Below, piece by piece: positions 27,648 to 36,016 of a DNA stretch of 47,166 bases. The notes under the pieces were generated by a model. That model was not told the origin of the DNA, ran no database searches, and worked only from the letters and a program-made list of their open reading frames with translations. Numbering within the stretch: the stretch's first letter is position 1; every line of letters starts with the position of its first letter. The stretch spans positions 1-47,166 of the forward strand of contig DVOQ01000006.1 in NCBI GenBank assembly GCA_018713485.1, given 5' to 3'. This stretch comes from Candidatus Avisuccinivibrio pullicola (GTDB lineage: Bacteria; Pseudomonadota; Gammaproteobacteria; Enterobacterales; Succinivibrionaceae). Both the position numbers and the translations under genes were made by a program.

Positions 27648-28925
27648 CTACATCATATTGGGCAGCAGCATGGCGAAGATGGGCACGTAGGACACGAGGA
27701 GCACCGTCGCAAAGAGGATCACCACGAAGGGGAACACGCTCCTGGCCAAAGCCACGATGGTCTGTCCGGTAGCCGGAATGGCGGCAAAGAGGCAGTTACC
27801 AAAGGGCGGGGTCGCCTGACCCACGGCGAGGTTGAACACGATGATGCAGCCCAAATGCACGGGATCAATGCCATAGCCTATCGCCATGTTATAGACGAGC
27901 GGGGCCAGAATCAGAATGATGGCACCGGAGTCCATGATCATGCCGAGGATGATAAGCAGGACGTTCAGGAAGAGCAGGAAGGAGTACTTGCCCGTAATGA
28001 AGGTGCTGACGGCGTTGGTAAAGAGCGTGGGTACCTGATAAATGGTGAGTACGTAGCCAAAGAGCGAGGCGGCCATGATGATCATGAGGATGTTGGCCGT
28101 ACCCTTCACCGCGTCGATGACGATATCTTTAAGCTTGCTCATGGTCAGTTCGCGGTGGATAAAGGTCGCCACGAAGAGGCCGTAGACCACGGCGACGGCC
28201 GCCGACTCGGTGGGAGTAAAGAGACCGGTGTAGATACCGCCTAAGATGATGATGGGCATTAAGAGGGCCCAGATCGCCTTGCGCGCAGTGGTGATGAGAT
28301 TGGACCACGAGAACTCGTTGGACTTTTCGATATTGTGCTTACGGGCGTAAAAGTACGCGTACAGGCACATAAAGAGACCGGCCATCACGCCGGGGATCAC
28401 GCCCGACATCAGCAGCTTCGAGATGGAAGTACCGGTGATGGCACCGTAGACCACGAAGACGATCGAAGGCGGGATCACGATACCTAAGGTGCCGCCGGCC
28501 ACGGGCAGGGCTGCAGAATATCCTTTGGGGTACTTGGCCTTGACGAGTTCGGGATAGAGCATGCCGCCGATAGCCGCCGTAGTGGCGATGGAAGAACCCG
28601 AGAGGGCAGCAAACATCATGCATACGGCCAGCACCACGATGGACAGACCGCCGCGTACGTGACCTAAGAGCGCTTTGGAGAAATCCACGAGGCGTGTGGA
28701 AATGCCGCCATGCTGCATGATCGAGCCTGCGAGCATGAAGAAAAAGATGGCTAAAAGGGTATAGCGGGCTCCGCCGTTATACAGTTTTTGCACCATGGTG
28801 ATGATGGGAAAGCCGTTCATCAGGCACAGCGAGGACAGACACGAGAGCGTGAGTGACCACACGAAGGGCACGCCGATAAGCAGCGTGACCACGAAGACGA
28901 CAAGTAAGACGAGGATGGGACTCAT
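27648..28925 (-). CDS. dctM: TRAP transporter large permease DctM (operon 2)
   Basis: 425-residue translocation subunit, about 12 helices. Seen: MMFAALSGSSIATTAAIGGMLYPELVKAKYPKGYS, GTLGIVIPPSIVFVVYGAITGTSISKLLMSGVIPG, GLFTPTESAAVAVVYGLFVA and QATPPFGNCLFA. It overlaps the dctQ stop by ATGA (28922-28925), so the two permease subunits are translationally coupled. It is followed 10 bases later by the amidohydrolase gene. Confidence 0.95.
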   Translation of the reverse strand: MSPILVLLVVFVVTLLIGVPFVWSLTLSCLSSLCLMNGFPIITMVQKLYNGGARYTLLAIFFFMLAGSIMQHGGISTRLVDFSKALLGHVRGGLSIVVLAVCMMFAALSGSSIATTAAIGGMLYPELVKAKYPKGYSAALPVAGGTLGIVIPPSIVFVVYGAITGTSISKLLMSGVIPGVMAGLFMCLYAYFYARKHNIEKSNEFSWSNLITTARKAIWALLMPIIILGGIYTGLFTPTESAAVAVVYGLFVATFIHRELTMSKLKDIVIDAVKGTANILMIIMAASLFGYVLTIYQVPTLFTNAVSTFITGKYSFLLFLNVLLIILGMIMDSGAIILILAPLVYNMAIGYGIDPVHLGCIIVFNLAVGQATPPFGNCLFAAIPATGQTIVALARSVFPFVVILFATVLLVSYVPIFAMLLPNMM

Positions 28926-29461
28926 GATTTCTTTACCTCTACGGGAACGTCATGGCCGGTGGCAGTGAGCAGATGTTTTAAAAAGAGGATGAGGCGGTCA
29001 ATGAGAATGAGCACGAAACCTGCGAGCATTACGATATAGACGTGATAGGTGTAAAGGGGCAGCGGAGTGAGACGCTGCCTGTGCTTCATGACTGCAGCCA
29101 CCGTGCCCCACAGCCCGTACAGACAGCAGATGACGGCAATCAGCACGACGAGATCGGTGATGACGGCATAGCGGGCCTGATAGAGGGGATTTTTAAAGCG
29201 GATGATTTCGATTTTGATTTCCGTGTCCGTCTTGACGGAAAGATTGGCACCTAACAGCACCATGAACATGAAGAGCACCACGCTTAGGGTCTCACAGTAA
29301 TTGAGACTGTAGGAGGCTAGGTAGCGCAGACAGACATTGAGGAAGTTAACTGCCACCACGGCGGAAACCGCCAGAATCAGGAGCAGCTTTTCCACATAGA
29401 AGAGCGAGTCGCTGAGTTTTACAAGGTAGGTATAGAGCCTGATCATGAGAGTGTCCATCAC
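28922..29461 (-). CDS. dctQ: TRAP transporter small permease DctQ (operon 2)
   Basis: Membrane subunit of about 179 residues with four helices; the core AVVAVNFLNVCLRYLASYSLNYCETLSVVLFMFMVLLGANLSVKTDTEIKIEI is the DctQ signature area. Start: GTG at 29461 or the ATG in the next codon, 29458; both give nearly the same product. An ATGA overlap couples it to dctM. Confidence 0.92.
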   Translation of the reverse strand: MMDTLMIRLYTYLVKLSDSLFYVEKLLLILAVSAVVAVNFLNVCLRYLASYSLNYCETLSVVLFMFMVLLGANLSVKTDTEIKIEIIRFKNPLYQARYAVITDLVVLIAVICCLYGLWGTVAAVMKHRQRLTPLPLYTYHVYIVMLAGFVLILIDRLILFLKHLLTATGHDVPVEVKKS

Positions 29462-29472
29462 TTACGGGAAAG

Positions 29473-29490
29473 GGGCCGGCTGTCCGGCCC
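29473..29490 (-). terminator. Hairpin between dctP and dctQ (operon 2)
   Basis: GGGCCGG/CCGGCCC stem with a 4-base loop between the binding protein and permease genes; the minus strand then reads CCTTTCCCG with no long T run. Same place as the hairpin in operon 1, and probably serving differential expression. Confidence 0.55.
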
Positions 29491-29497
29491 TAGGGGA

Positions 29498-30466
29498 TTA
29501 TTTGCCCATCAGTTTAAGCAGTTCACCGTAGCGGTCTGCGTACTTGTCGTAGACACCCTTGGTGGCATTGAGCATCTCATTGTGGTCGATGGTCACGAAC
29601 TGCATGCCGGCATCAATACAGCCCTGCTTGGCCTTTTCGTTATCCTCGATGGTGGCCTGCCACTCGACATCGGCAGCATAGGCGGCAGCGGTATCAACCC
29701 AGCTCTTCTGTTCATCGGTCAGCTCATCATAGGTCTGTTTGGAGATAAGCAGCGTAGCTACCTGGAAGACGTGATTGGTCTCCACGAGGTACTTTTGCAC
29801 TTCGTAGTAAGTGTTGCTGTAAATATTGACGTAGGGATTTTCCTGAGCGTCCACAGTGCCCTGCTCCATGGCGGTATAGAGCTCTGAGAAGCTGATGACA
29901 GTGGGGGAGGCACCGAGGGCGTTAAAGATGTCCTGATGGACTTCGTTTGACTGAATGCGGATCTTAAGTCCCTTGAGATCAGCCATTGAGCTGATGGGCT
30001 TGGAGGAGGTTGTCTCACGGAAGCCCATGGTCAGCCACGAACCCACGTGCATACTCTGCTCCTCTATCTTGCTCGCCAGAGCCTCACCTACTGGGCCGTT
30101 AATCGTGGTACGGGCATCTTCGTAACCGTTAAAGAGGAAGGGTAGATCGAAGACACCGACTTCAGGGCAGAGATCCATAAGCGATGAGGTAACGATAAGG
30201 GTTACGTCGCAGGTACCCTGCTGCAGCATGGCAGGAATTTCGTTAATGCTGCCGAGCGTGCCATTGGGGAATAGCATGCAGTTCATGGCACCGCCGGACA
30301 CTTCGGTCAGCTTTTCAGAGAAGGCAGTGGCAGCTTTGCCGAAGATGGAATCCTCGGGATCGGCATAGGCGACCATCAGCATGTCTTTGGCCAACACGGA
30401 GCCAGACATCAGGGAAAAAGCCAGGGGCAGGGAGCAGGCCAGGGGCTTCAGGAACGGATGCTTCAT
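29498..30466 (-). CDS. dctP: TRAP transporter substrate-binding protein DctP (operon 2)
   Basis: Periplasmic receptor of 322 residues with an ordinary Sec signal (PLACSLPLAFSLMSGSVLA, cleaved after A), not a lipobox. DctP pattern: VAYADPEDSIFGKAATAF, LKGLKIRIQSN (substrate-binding Arg), YTAMEQGTVDAQENPY. First gene of the operon, about 60 bases after the predicted start site of a CRP-type promoter. Together with dctQ, dctM and the amidohydrolase it mirrors operon 1 gene by gene. Confidence 0.95.
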   Translation of the reverse strand: MKHPFLKPLACSLPLAFSLMSGSVLAKDMLMVAYADPEDSIFGKAATAFSEKLTEVSGGAMNCMLFPNGTLGSINEIPAMLQQGTCDVTLIVTSSLMDLCPEVGVFDLPFLFNGYEDARTTINGPVGEALASKIEEQSMHVGSWLTMGFRETTSSKPISSMADLKGLKIRIQSNEVHQDIFNALGASPTVISFSELYTAMEQGTVDAQENPYVNIYSNTYYEVQKYLVETNHVFQVATLLISKQTYDELTDEQKSWVDTAAAYAADVEWQATIEDNEKAKQGCIDAGMQFVTIDHNEMLNATKGVYDKYADRYGELLKLMGK

Positions 30467-30804
30467 AACATAATCCTCACAAACAGGTTAGGGACAGTCT
30501 GACAGCGTAGAGAGAGCAGACTAAGACTAATGTGATTATATTCACGCTCTTTCGATCGAAAACAATCATAAATAAGGTATTGTGAGCACAATCACACAAT
30601 AAGGCTGATTAAAATTGTGGTAACGGTTACGTTCTGATTGTGTTTAATCAAGGAAGGTACTGGATAGAAAACGGCTAAATTACTGGGCCTAAATTACTGG
30701 GGATCTATTGAGTGTGCAATAGCGGGATGACTTTTTTAAAGGATTTCCTGCTGCGGTATGTATTAGCGCAGAGAGATAGGTCAGGCGTGTTAAGACAATG
30801 TAGT
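30467..30804. other. Promoter region of TRAP operon 2 and gap to the ATPase-TOPRIM cassette
   Basis: AT-rich, no gene. The part nearest dctP holds the CRP-type promoter (30535-30596) and a GTAAC-G-GTTAC palindrome (30620-30630). The remainder, up to the end of the TOPRIM gene, shows nothing recognisable and no clear terminator for that gene. Confidence 0.55.
30535..30596 (-). promoter_or_regulatory. CRP-type class I promoter of TRAP operon 2
   Basis: On the minus strand TATAAT (30535-30540) and a perfect CRP palindrome TGTGA-GCACAA-TCACA (30581-30596), centred 48.5 bp upstream of the box (near -60.5). AATCATAAAT at 30564-30573 sits 24 bp upstream of the box, as in operon 1. A weak -35 fits activator dependence. 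Confidence 0.85.
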
Positions 30805-31527
30805 TTACAGTTTTGCTGGAGTAAGCTCATCATCTAGCGTTTTTAGTGCCAAGTAGAAATTACTGCATCTTTGCAGAGAGTTAATATTCTGCTGGATGAA
30901 ATCCCAACTTTCGGTATAGTCTAGGGGAACATCGATATCCGTCAGACGATCAAGGAAAAATTTCTCGAACTTTGGACGCGCTGTGGCGTCTCCATAGGCG
31001 ATCTGAAATTCTTCCGCGGCTTCACCCTTTTCTTCCGGAGAGCAATTCGCCTTGCCACAAATGACGTGATCGAAATTGCATGACATGAAATAAAGTTCTA
31101 ATGGGATTTTATTAATTTTTTTAGTTTTGAGTAGTTCAAGAAGATTACTCTTTTTGCGCTGATTTCTAAGCAAAGCCTGAGACCTGTCTTTACAGAGTAT
31201 CTTATCGCTTTCATATATAAAGTGTTCGCAGGATGGTTGCTGTTTCAGATTTTCTTCAGGAATAAATGTTCCATCAGTATCCGTAATAAACCAAACTTTG
31301 ATAATATCCTTTCTGGTCAGACCGTACTTGTCCATATACTGTTTAATGTGACTGTAAAGCCTGGATTTTATCTGGGAGCGTACACTGTCTTTTTGAGATG
31401 TAATATCCCCATATGTAGTAATGATTGAAAAATGCCGTGGATGATAGAGAGTTGACAGCGGGGTAAGCGCTGTACTATCGTTTATACCCTCCACAATAAT
31501 CAGCAGTTTAGGCTTTTCTTGTTTCAT
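30805..31527 (-). CDS. TOPRIM-domain protein, probable effector of an ATPase-TOPRIM cassette
   Basis: Product of 240 residues. The N-terminal strand LLIIVEGIND carries the TOPRIM glutamate (E13) and KVWFITDTDGTFI the D-x-D pair (D83, D85), as in TOPRIM nucleases and primases. The rest (a Cys-containing FMSCNFDHVICGKANC segment and a helical C-terminus) I do not recognise. Its start overlaps the ATPase gene by 20 bases, so the two are made together. In PARIS the AriB TOPRIM protein, released by the ATPase AriA, cleaves tRNA and stops phage growth; AbiL and RloAB have a similar split ATPase/TOPRIM build. Assignment to PARIS itself is not proven. AT-richer than its neighbours. Confidence 0.75.
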   Translation of the reverse strand: MKQEKPKLLIIVEGINDSTALTPLSTLYHPRHFSIITTYGDITSQKDSVRSQIKSRLYSHIKQYMDKYGLTRKDIIKVWFITDTDGTFIPEENLKQQPSCEHFIYESDKILCKDRSQALLRNQRKKSNLLELLKTKKINKIPLELYFMSCNFDHVICGKANCSPEEKGEAAEEFQIAYGDATARPKFEKFFLDRLTDIDVPLDYTESWDFIQQNINSLQRCSNFYLALKTLDDELTPAKL

Positions 31528-32929
31528 TTTCGCTACGGTTCATTCTTCCGGCTTTAGAGAAGGCTATTTGAATTTTTGCTGAATCAGCTGCTTCATAAAA
31601 AGCATCCTGCCCGTAAGATACCTCAATATCTCTATAGTAGGTACTTCTTAAGTTATTATTTTTTTTAATGCGCGTAGGCCTGACATAGCGCTTATTTTCA
31701 TTTATCGTGGTGAAAGCTATAAAGAGCTTATCCATGGTTTCCAGTGGCCTGAGGTTGTGGGATGTAAAAATGAGCTGTCCTTTACCTGTTGATGAAAAGA
31801 TACTCAGTATTTCTCCCAGCAGATACTCAAAAATTCCAGCATCCAGTTCATCAATAGCGATGGTGATGTTTTTGCTGTTATAGGCATAAATCAGCAGTTG
31901 CAGGATGGAAATGATCTTTTTAATGCCTTCGGATTCATGCTGTAATGCGACTTTAGCGTTGCCTCTTTGTGAATATACAGCCAAACGGCAGAAAGGCAGT
32001 CCTTCCTTGTCGGTTGTTTTACTAATTCTTTCAGTAATAATGGACATTCCCGGAATGATGGCACCCAGAACAACATTTAAGCTCTCCAGAATGCTTTCAA
32101 AGTCATTTACAAAGATTTCCGGAACTTCTACTTCTGAGTTAAGAAGAATTGGAATGGCGCTATAGCTCTGTTTTTCATCGATCCCCTTTTTCAGGTGAAC
32201 CATGAGAATATCTGTGGAAATGAGGTTAAATTCCTCATTCTCTATTGAATAGAGACTTCTATGGGCAAAAAACAGCAGACTCTCCATGATAAGTTGTTTT
32301 TCGGGATCCTCCGCGTTATTTAGAAGTATTTGCCCGATCCTGAAATTAAAGGCAAAAGACCTTCCTTCGGCTTGGGATAGTACCCGGATGGCATCTAAAT
32401 CATATTTATCCTGAGATGTTTCACGTCTGAGTAGTTTTATGATCTCTTTGGTGGCAATTTCTTTGCGTCCAGTATTTAAAATAAGGCGAAACCGTCTGCT
32501 AATGTCTGAGTCATAATCACTACTTGCCTTAAACTCTTTGTATTTAAGTATTTCGTTTATTACATTGGTTCTGATAATCTTTTTTCCATCATCAGGATTC
32601 AAAGTTTCTTCGGGCACAATTTCAAAACTATAAGTTACACTATAGCGCTTCTTATATGTATAAAGTTCAGAGAGAAGGAACTCAAAAGTCAGCTTGGCGC
32701 TGGGCTTGTCTTGCTTAATTAAGGCGGCTATCGCCGGTTTTAAGCTCCGACCGCACATTAGTGTTTTAAGAATGGAAATAGCTTTGATAAGAGTGGTTTT
32801 GCCGGAACCATTCTGGCCATAAAGACCAAGGACACTGCTGCTGTATTTATCATTAAGCAAATCTACACGACCATAGCCTACATTTTTCAGGTTGTGTATT
32901 TCGATACTGGCGATGCGTACTGCTAACAT
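31508..32929 (-). CDS. AAA_15/OLD-type ABC ATPase, partner of the TOPRIM protein
   Basis: ATPase of 473 residues in the SMC/RecF-like, OLD-related group. Seen: N-terminal strand IHNLKNVGYGRVDL, Walker A GQNGSGKTT (residues 39-47), the signature-like HESEGIKKIISIL, Walker B with catalytic Glu NITIAIDELDAGIFEYLLGEIL, and the switch LIFTSHNLRP. This domain without a fused nuclease is typical of AriA (PARIS), AbiLi and RloA, where the ATPase senses invasion and controls a separate effector. It is the first gene of the cassette; the TOPRIM gene starts inside its 3' end. Low GC compared with both flanks suggests transfer. Confidence 0.82.
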   Translation of the reverse strand: MLAVRIASIEIHNLKNVGYGRVDLLNDKYSSSVLGLYGQNGSGKTTLIKAISILKTLMCGRSLKPAIAALIKQDKPSAKLTFEFLLSELYTYKKRYSVTYSFEIVPEETLNPDDGKKIIRTNVINEILKYKEFKASSDYDSDISRRFRLILNTGRKEIATKEIIKLLRRETSQDKYDLDAIRVLSQAEGRSFAFNFRIGQILLNNAEDPEKQLIMESLLFFAHRSLYSIENEEFNLISTDILMVHLKKGIDEKQSYSAIPILLNSEVEVPEIFVNDFESILESLNVVLGAIIPGMSIITERISKTTDKEGLPFCRLAVYSQRGNAKVALQHESEGIKKIISILQLLIYAYNSKNITIAIDELDAGIFEYLLGEILSIFSSTGKGQLIFTSHNLRPLETMDKLFIAFTTINENKRYVRPTRIKKNNNLRSTYYRDIEVSYGQDAFYEAADSAKIQIAFSKAGRMNRSENETRKA

Positions 32930-33444
32930 GACAGGCCTTTATATTAAAAACGGTTAGTGGCACATTTTGTTCCTTTAAGTTAGTTTAGACTAAAACAAGG
33001 GAAGCGTACTAAAATTTGTATCTAAAATGTGATGTGTTTTGCTTAGAACGTTGCGTTGATCGCGATATAGAAAGTCCCTATATGAGCAAAAGTTGGATGG
33101 TCTGTTATAAAAATGGTCTCCTTTGAGAGTGTATGTTCGGACATCAGTGACTGAAAAGCGCTTTCCTATGCGGTTTGTCCTTGTATGACGGTTAGATAGT
33201 TAATATCAGACTAGTAACCTTTTTGATGAGCTCGTAAATGGCGCTAAGGCTTACTGAGTAAAGATGGTCACAGCCTGACTGAGTTGGAAAGCGGGTTGAG
33301 ACTGACAGAAACACAGATAGGTAGCGTGCTATTGCCTGTTCAGAAATAACCGACAGCGTCTGTTTTTGTGAGATGCGCTCCGCAGAGAAAGCCCAGCCCG
33401 GCTCTAAGCCCAGGCTGGGTCGCTGTTAAAGTGGGTACAAAGGC
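32930..33444. other. Intergenic stretch, no gene
   Basis: About 515 bases with no credible coding sequence. The 32930-33060 part is AT-rich and should hold the promoter of the ATPase-TOPRIM cassette; I see no strong box. The end contains the terminator of the amino-acid binding protein gene. Confidence 0.55.
33392..33419 (-). terminator. Terminator after the amino-acid binding protein gene
   Basis: CCCAGCC/GGCTGGG stem with an inner GGC/GCC stem, followed on the minus strand by CTTTCTCT. Confidence 0.7.
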
Positions 33445-34215
33445 TTAGTTCTTCGCGCCAAACCACTTGGTGTAGAGGGCGTCGTAGGTGCCGTCGGCTT
33501 TGATCTTGTCAAAGCCTGACTTGACTAAGGCGTTCACCTCGTCATTGCCCTTGCGGATGGCGATGCCGTAATTTTCAGCCGAGAGGGTGCCAGGCAGGGA
33601 GATGATGCCCTCGCTCTGGCCGGTGGCTAAAAAGTAATCGTTGACGGGACGGTCGTTGATGGCCGCGACGCAGCCGCCTGCCTTAAGCTCTAAATAAGAC
33701 TCGGGAGCGGAGTTAAAGGTTTTGGAGGTGGCGCCTTCAATGTCCTCGGCGTAGTAGGAACCGGTGGTGCCGATCTGGGTGCAGATCACCTGACCCTTTA
33801 AGTCCTCCACGGATTTAATCTTATCCTTATCCGCCTCACGGATGAGGATGGTAAGGCCTGACTCGTAATAGGGATCGGAAAAATCCACGCGCTTTAAACG
33901 CTCCTCGGTGATGGTCATGGCCGAGAGGGCGACATCGATGGTGTTGGTGAAGAGAGCGGGGATGAGGGCATCAAAGGGCATGGTGGTGACCTCGATGGTA
34001 TAGCCCTCGGCTTTGGCGATGGCGTCGATGAGCTCGATGTCAAAGCCGGTCAGCTCCTTGGTGGTCTCATCCATGAACTCAAAGGGAGCGTAGGAGGGCT
34101 CGGCACCCACGCGCAGGATTTTGCTCTCGTCGGCCTGAGCGGTGAAAGCGCCTAAGGCAAGGGCCGCGCCTGCAAGGAGGCTTAAGGTCTTAGTCATAAA
34201 AGAGTTGGCGTGCAT
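33445..34215 (-). CDS. ABC-transporter periplasmic binding protein for polar amino acids
   Basis: Receptor of the SBP_bac_3 family, 256 residues. A signal peptide (SLLAGAALALGAFTAQA) is followed by ILRVGAEPSYAPFEFMDETTKELTGFDIELIDAIAK, the family opening, then FDALIPALFTNTIDVALSAMTITEERLKRVDFSDPYYESG. These residues bind the amino acid carboxylate and amino group. The start at 34215 has GAGG 6 bases upstream; an ATG six codons on is less likely. No permease or ATPase gene adjoins, so it is an orphan receptor here. It is divergent from the sulfhydrylase gene. Specific ligand (Arg, Lys, Gln, cystine) not readable. Confidence 0.92.
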   Translation of the reverse strand: MHANSFMTKTLSLLAGAALALGAFTAQADESKILRVGAEPSYAPFEFMDETTKELTGFDIELIDAIAKAEGYTIEVTTMPFDALIPALFTNTIDVALSAMTITEERLKRVDFSDPYYESGLTILIREADKDKIKSVEDLKGQVICTQIGTTGSYYAEDIEGATSKTFNSAPESYLELKAGGCVAAINDRPVNDYFLATGQSEGIISLPGTLSAENYGIAIRKGNDEVNALVKSGFDKIKADGTYDALYTKWFGAKN

Positions 34216-34448
34216 AATAAACCTCGGTCAGAAATGATGGTGCATCTTACGCTTTTTGCCGGGGATTGTGTGCAAACGCACGCCAGCGGGAAAGACAAAG
34301 CGTGAGTCTGCGATGTTTTGGTGCAAAAAAGAGCCGTTACGCTCTCTTTTGGCACGATTTTCAGGGAATTGCAGGGAAAGACTTACAAAAATTAAGGAGC
34401 GGCCTACAATGAGCTTTCCCGCTATCGTAGATAAGGAAAAGAAAGATC

Positions 34449-35717
34449 ATGCAGTTTGAATCCTTATGTCTGCACGCCGGATACGAGCCTAAGAACGGCG
34501 AACCGCGCGTGTTGCCCATCGTGCAGAGCACGACCTTTAAATATGAGTCCACGGCGGCCGTGCAGAAACTCTTTGACCTGGAGGCCCCCGGCTTTTTCTA
34601 TTCTCGTCTGTCTAATCCCACGGTGGATTACGTGGAGCAGAAACTCACGGCCCTCGAAGGCGGGGTGGGCACGGTGATGACCTCCGCGGGACAGGCCGCG
34701 AGCTTTATTGCCATTCTCAATCTGTGCAAGGCCGGTGATCACGTGGTGTCGGCCTCGTCCATTTACGGCGGTACCTTCAACCTCTTCGCGGTGACTTTAA
34801 AGCGTATCGGCATCGAGGTGACCTTCGTGCACGAGACGGCCTCCGAGGAAGAAATCGAAAAGGAGATCCGTCCCAATACCAAGGCCGTGTTCGGCGAGAC
34901 CATCGCCAATCCCTCGATGGACGTGTTCGATATTGAGAAGTTTGCGCGCATTGCGCACCGTCATCAGATCCCGCTTATCGTGGACAATACCTTTGCCACG
35001 CCGTATCTGTGCCGTCCCTTTGAGTACGGTGCGGATATCGTGGTGCACTCCACCACCAAGTACCTTGACGGTCACGCCCTGACCGTGGGCGGCGCCATCG
35101 TGGATTCGGGGAATTTCGACTGGGCCGCCAGCCCGCGCTTTAAGGAGTTTGTGGAGCCGGACGAGTCCTACCACGGCACGGTCTACACGAAGGCCTTCGG
35201 CAAGGCTGCCTATATCGTCAAGGCCCGCGCGCAGTTAATCCGTGACATCGGCTGCGTGCAGACCCCGCAGGCGGCTTTCTACATTAACCTCGGCCTTGAG
35301 ACGCTGCCCCTGCGTATGGACCGCTACTGTGAGAACGCGCTTAAAGTCGCGAAGTGGCTTAAGACCTCGGACAAGATTGAAGAAGTGCGCTACCCCGGTC
35401 TTGAGGACGATCCCAACTATGCTCTGGCGAAGAAGTACTTAAAGAAGGGTGCCTCAGGCGTGATTTCCTTCGTGTTAAAGGGCGGCCGCGAGGGCGGAGC
35501 GCGCTTTATTGATAATCTGAAGATGTCCACGCTGCAGGTCCATGTGGCCGATATCCGCACCTGCGTGCTGCATCCGGCGAGCTCCACGCACCGTCAGCTT
35601 ACCGACGAGCAGTTAGTGGACTGCGGTATCCCCTTAGGCCTCGTGCGCCTTTCGGTGGGCCTTGAAGCCGTTGAGGACATCATCGCCGATCTGGAGCAGG
35701 CCTTGGCTCACGTTTAA
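34449..35717 (+). CDS. metY: O-acetylhomoserine sulfhydrylase (MetY-type)
   Basis: PLP enzyme of the Cys/Met family that joins O-acetylhomoserine with sulfide to homocysteine in methionine synthesis. Length (422 residues) matches MetY rather than the shorter MetB/MetC. Seen: [88 protein letters not shown] (Lys of the Schiff base in STTKYLDGH), and the end blocks of MetY ([23 protein letters not shown]). Monocistronic, with a terminator after it. MetB activity cannot be excluded, but the STHRQL end block argues for MetY. Confidence 0.93.
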   Translation: MQFESLCLHAGYEPKNGEPRVLPIVQSTTFKYESTAAVQKLFDLEAPGFFYSRLSNPTVDYVEQKLTALEGGVGTVMTSAGQAASFIAILNLCKAGDHVVSASSIYGGTFNLFAVTLKRIGIEVTFVHETASEEEIEKEIRPNTKAVFGETIANPSMDVFDIEKFARIAHRHQIPLIVDNTFATPYLCRPFEYGADIVVHSTTKYLDGHALTVGGAIVDSGNFDWAASPRFKEFVEPDESYHGTVYTKAFGKAAYIVKARAQLIRDIGCVQTPQAAFYINLGLETLPLRMDRYCENALKVAKWLKTSDKIEEVRYPGLEDDPNYALAKKYLKKGASGVISFVLKGGREGGARFIDNLKMSTLQVHVADIRTCVLHPASSTHRQLTDEQLVDCGIPLGLVRLSVGLEAVEDIIADLEQALAHV

Positions 35718-35744
35718 GCCACAGAATCAGGTAAACACTTGTGC

Positions 35745-35770
35745 AGGGGGAGATCAAAAATCCCCCTTTT
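35745..35770 (+). terminator. Terminator after the sulfhydrylase gene
   Basis: AGGGGGA/TCCCCCT stem with a 9-base loop and a four-T run. Confidence 0.85.
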
Positions 35771-35892
35771 ATGTGTTCTGAACAAGAGATCTAGAATACT
35801 AAAAGAAGAAAACGCTTAAGCTGCTTTAAAAAGAGGCAGCGCAGGGGAAGACAGATGTGGAAAAGCGTTAAGTAGAATTGGCCAAACATACC

Positions 35893-35972
35893 CCACCTCA
35901 GGGAGAGGTGGCAAAAACTTTGGGGAAAATTTGCGTGGAAAGTCACGAAATGAGGCGGTTTTGAACTATAAT
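35893..35972 (+). promoter_or_regulatory. Leader region of guaB with TATAAT box
   Basis: TATAAT at 35967-35972 lies 45 bases before the guaB start. An inverted repeat CCACCTC/GAGGTGG (35893-35911) sits 55-75 bases upstream of it and may be a regulatory site. No clear PurR box was found. Confidence 0.45.
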
Positions 35973-36016
35973 GCACCGTTAAATCTTCACAGCCGATTTA
36001 ACGCCAAGGAGACACC

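Noticed and set aside
21060-30540. Recurrent GATTATATT words upstream of three operons, first read as DeoR operators
   Set aside because: On the operon strand each is a TATAAT promoter box at a fixed distance from a CRP-like site, which explains them better.
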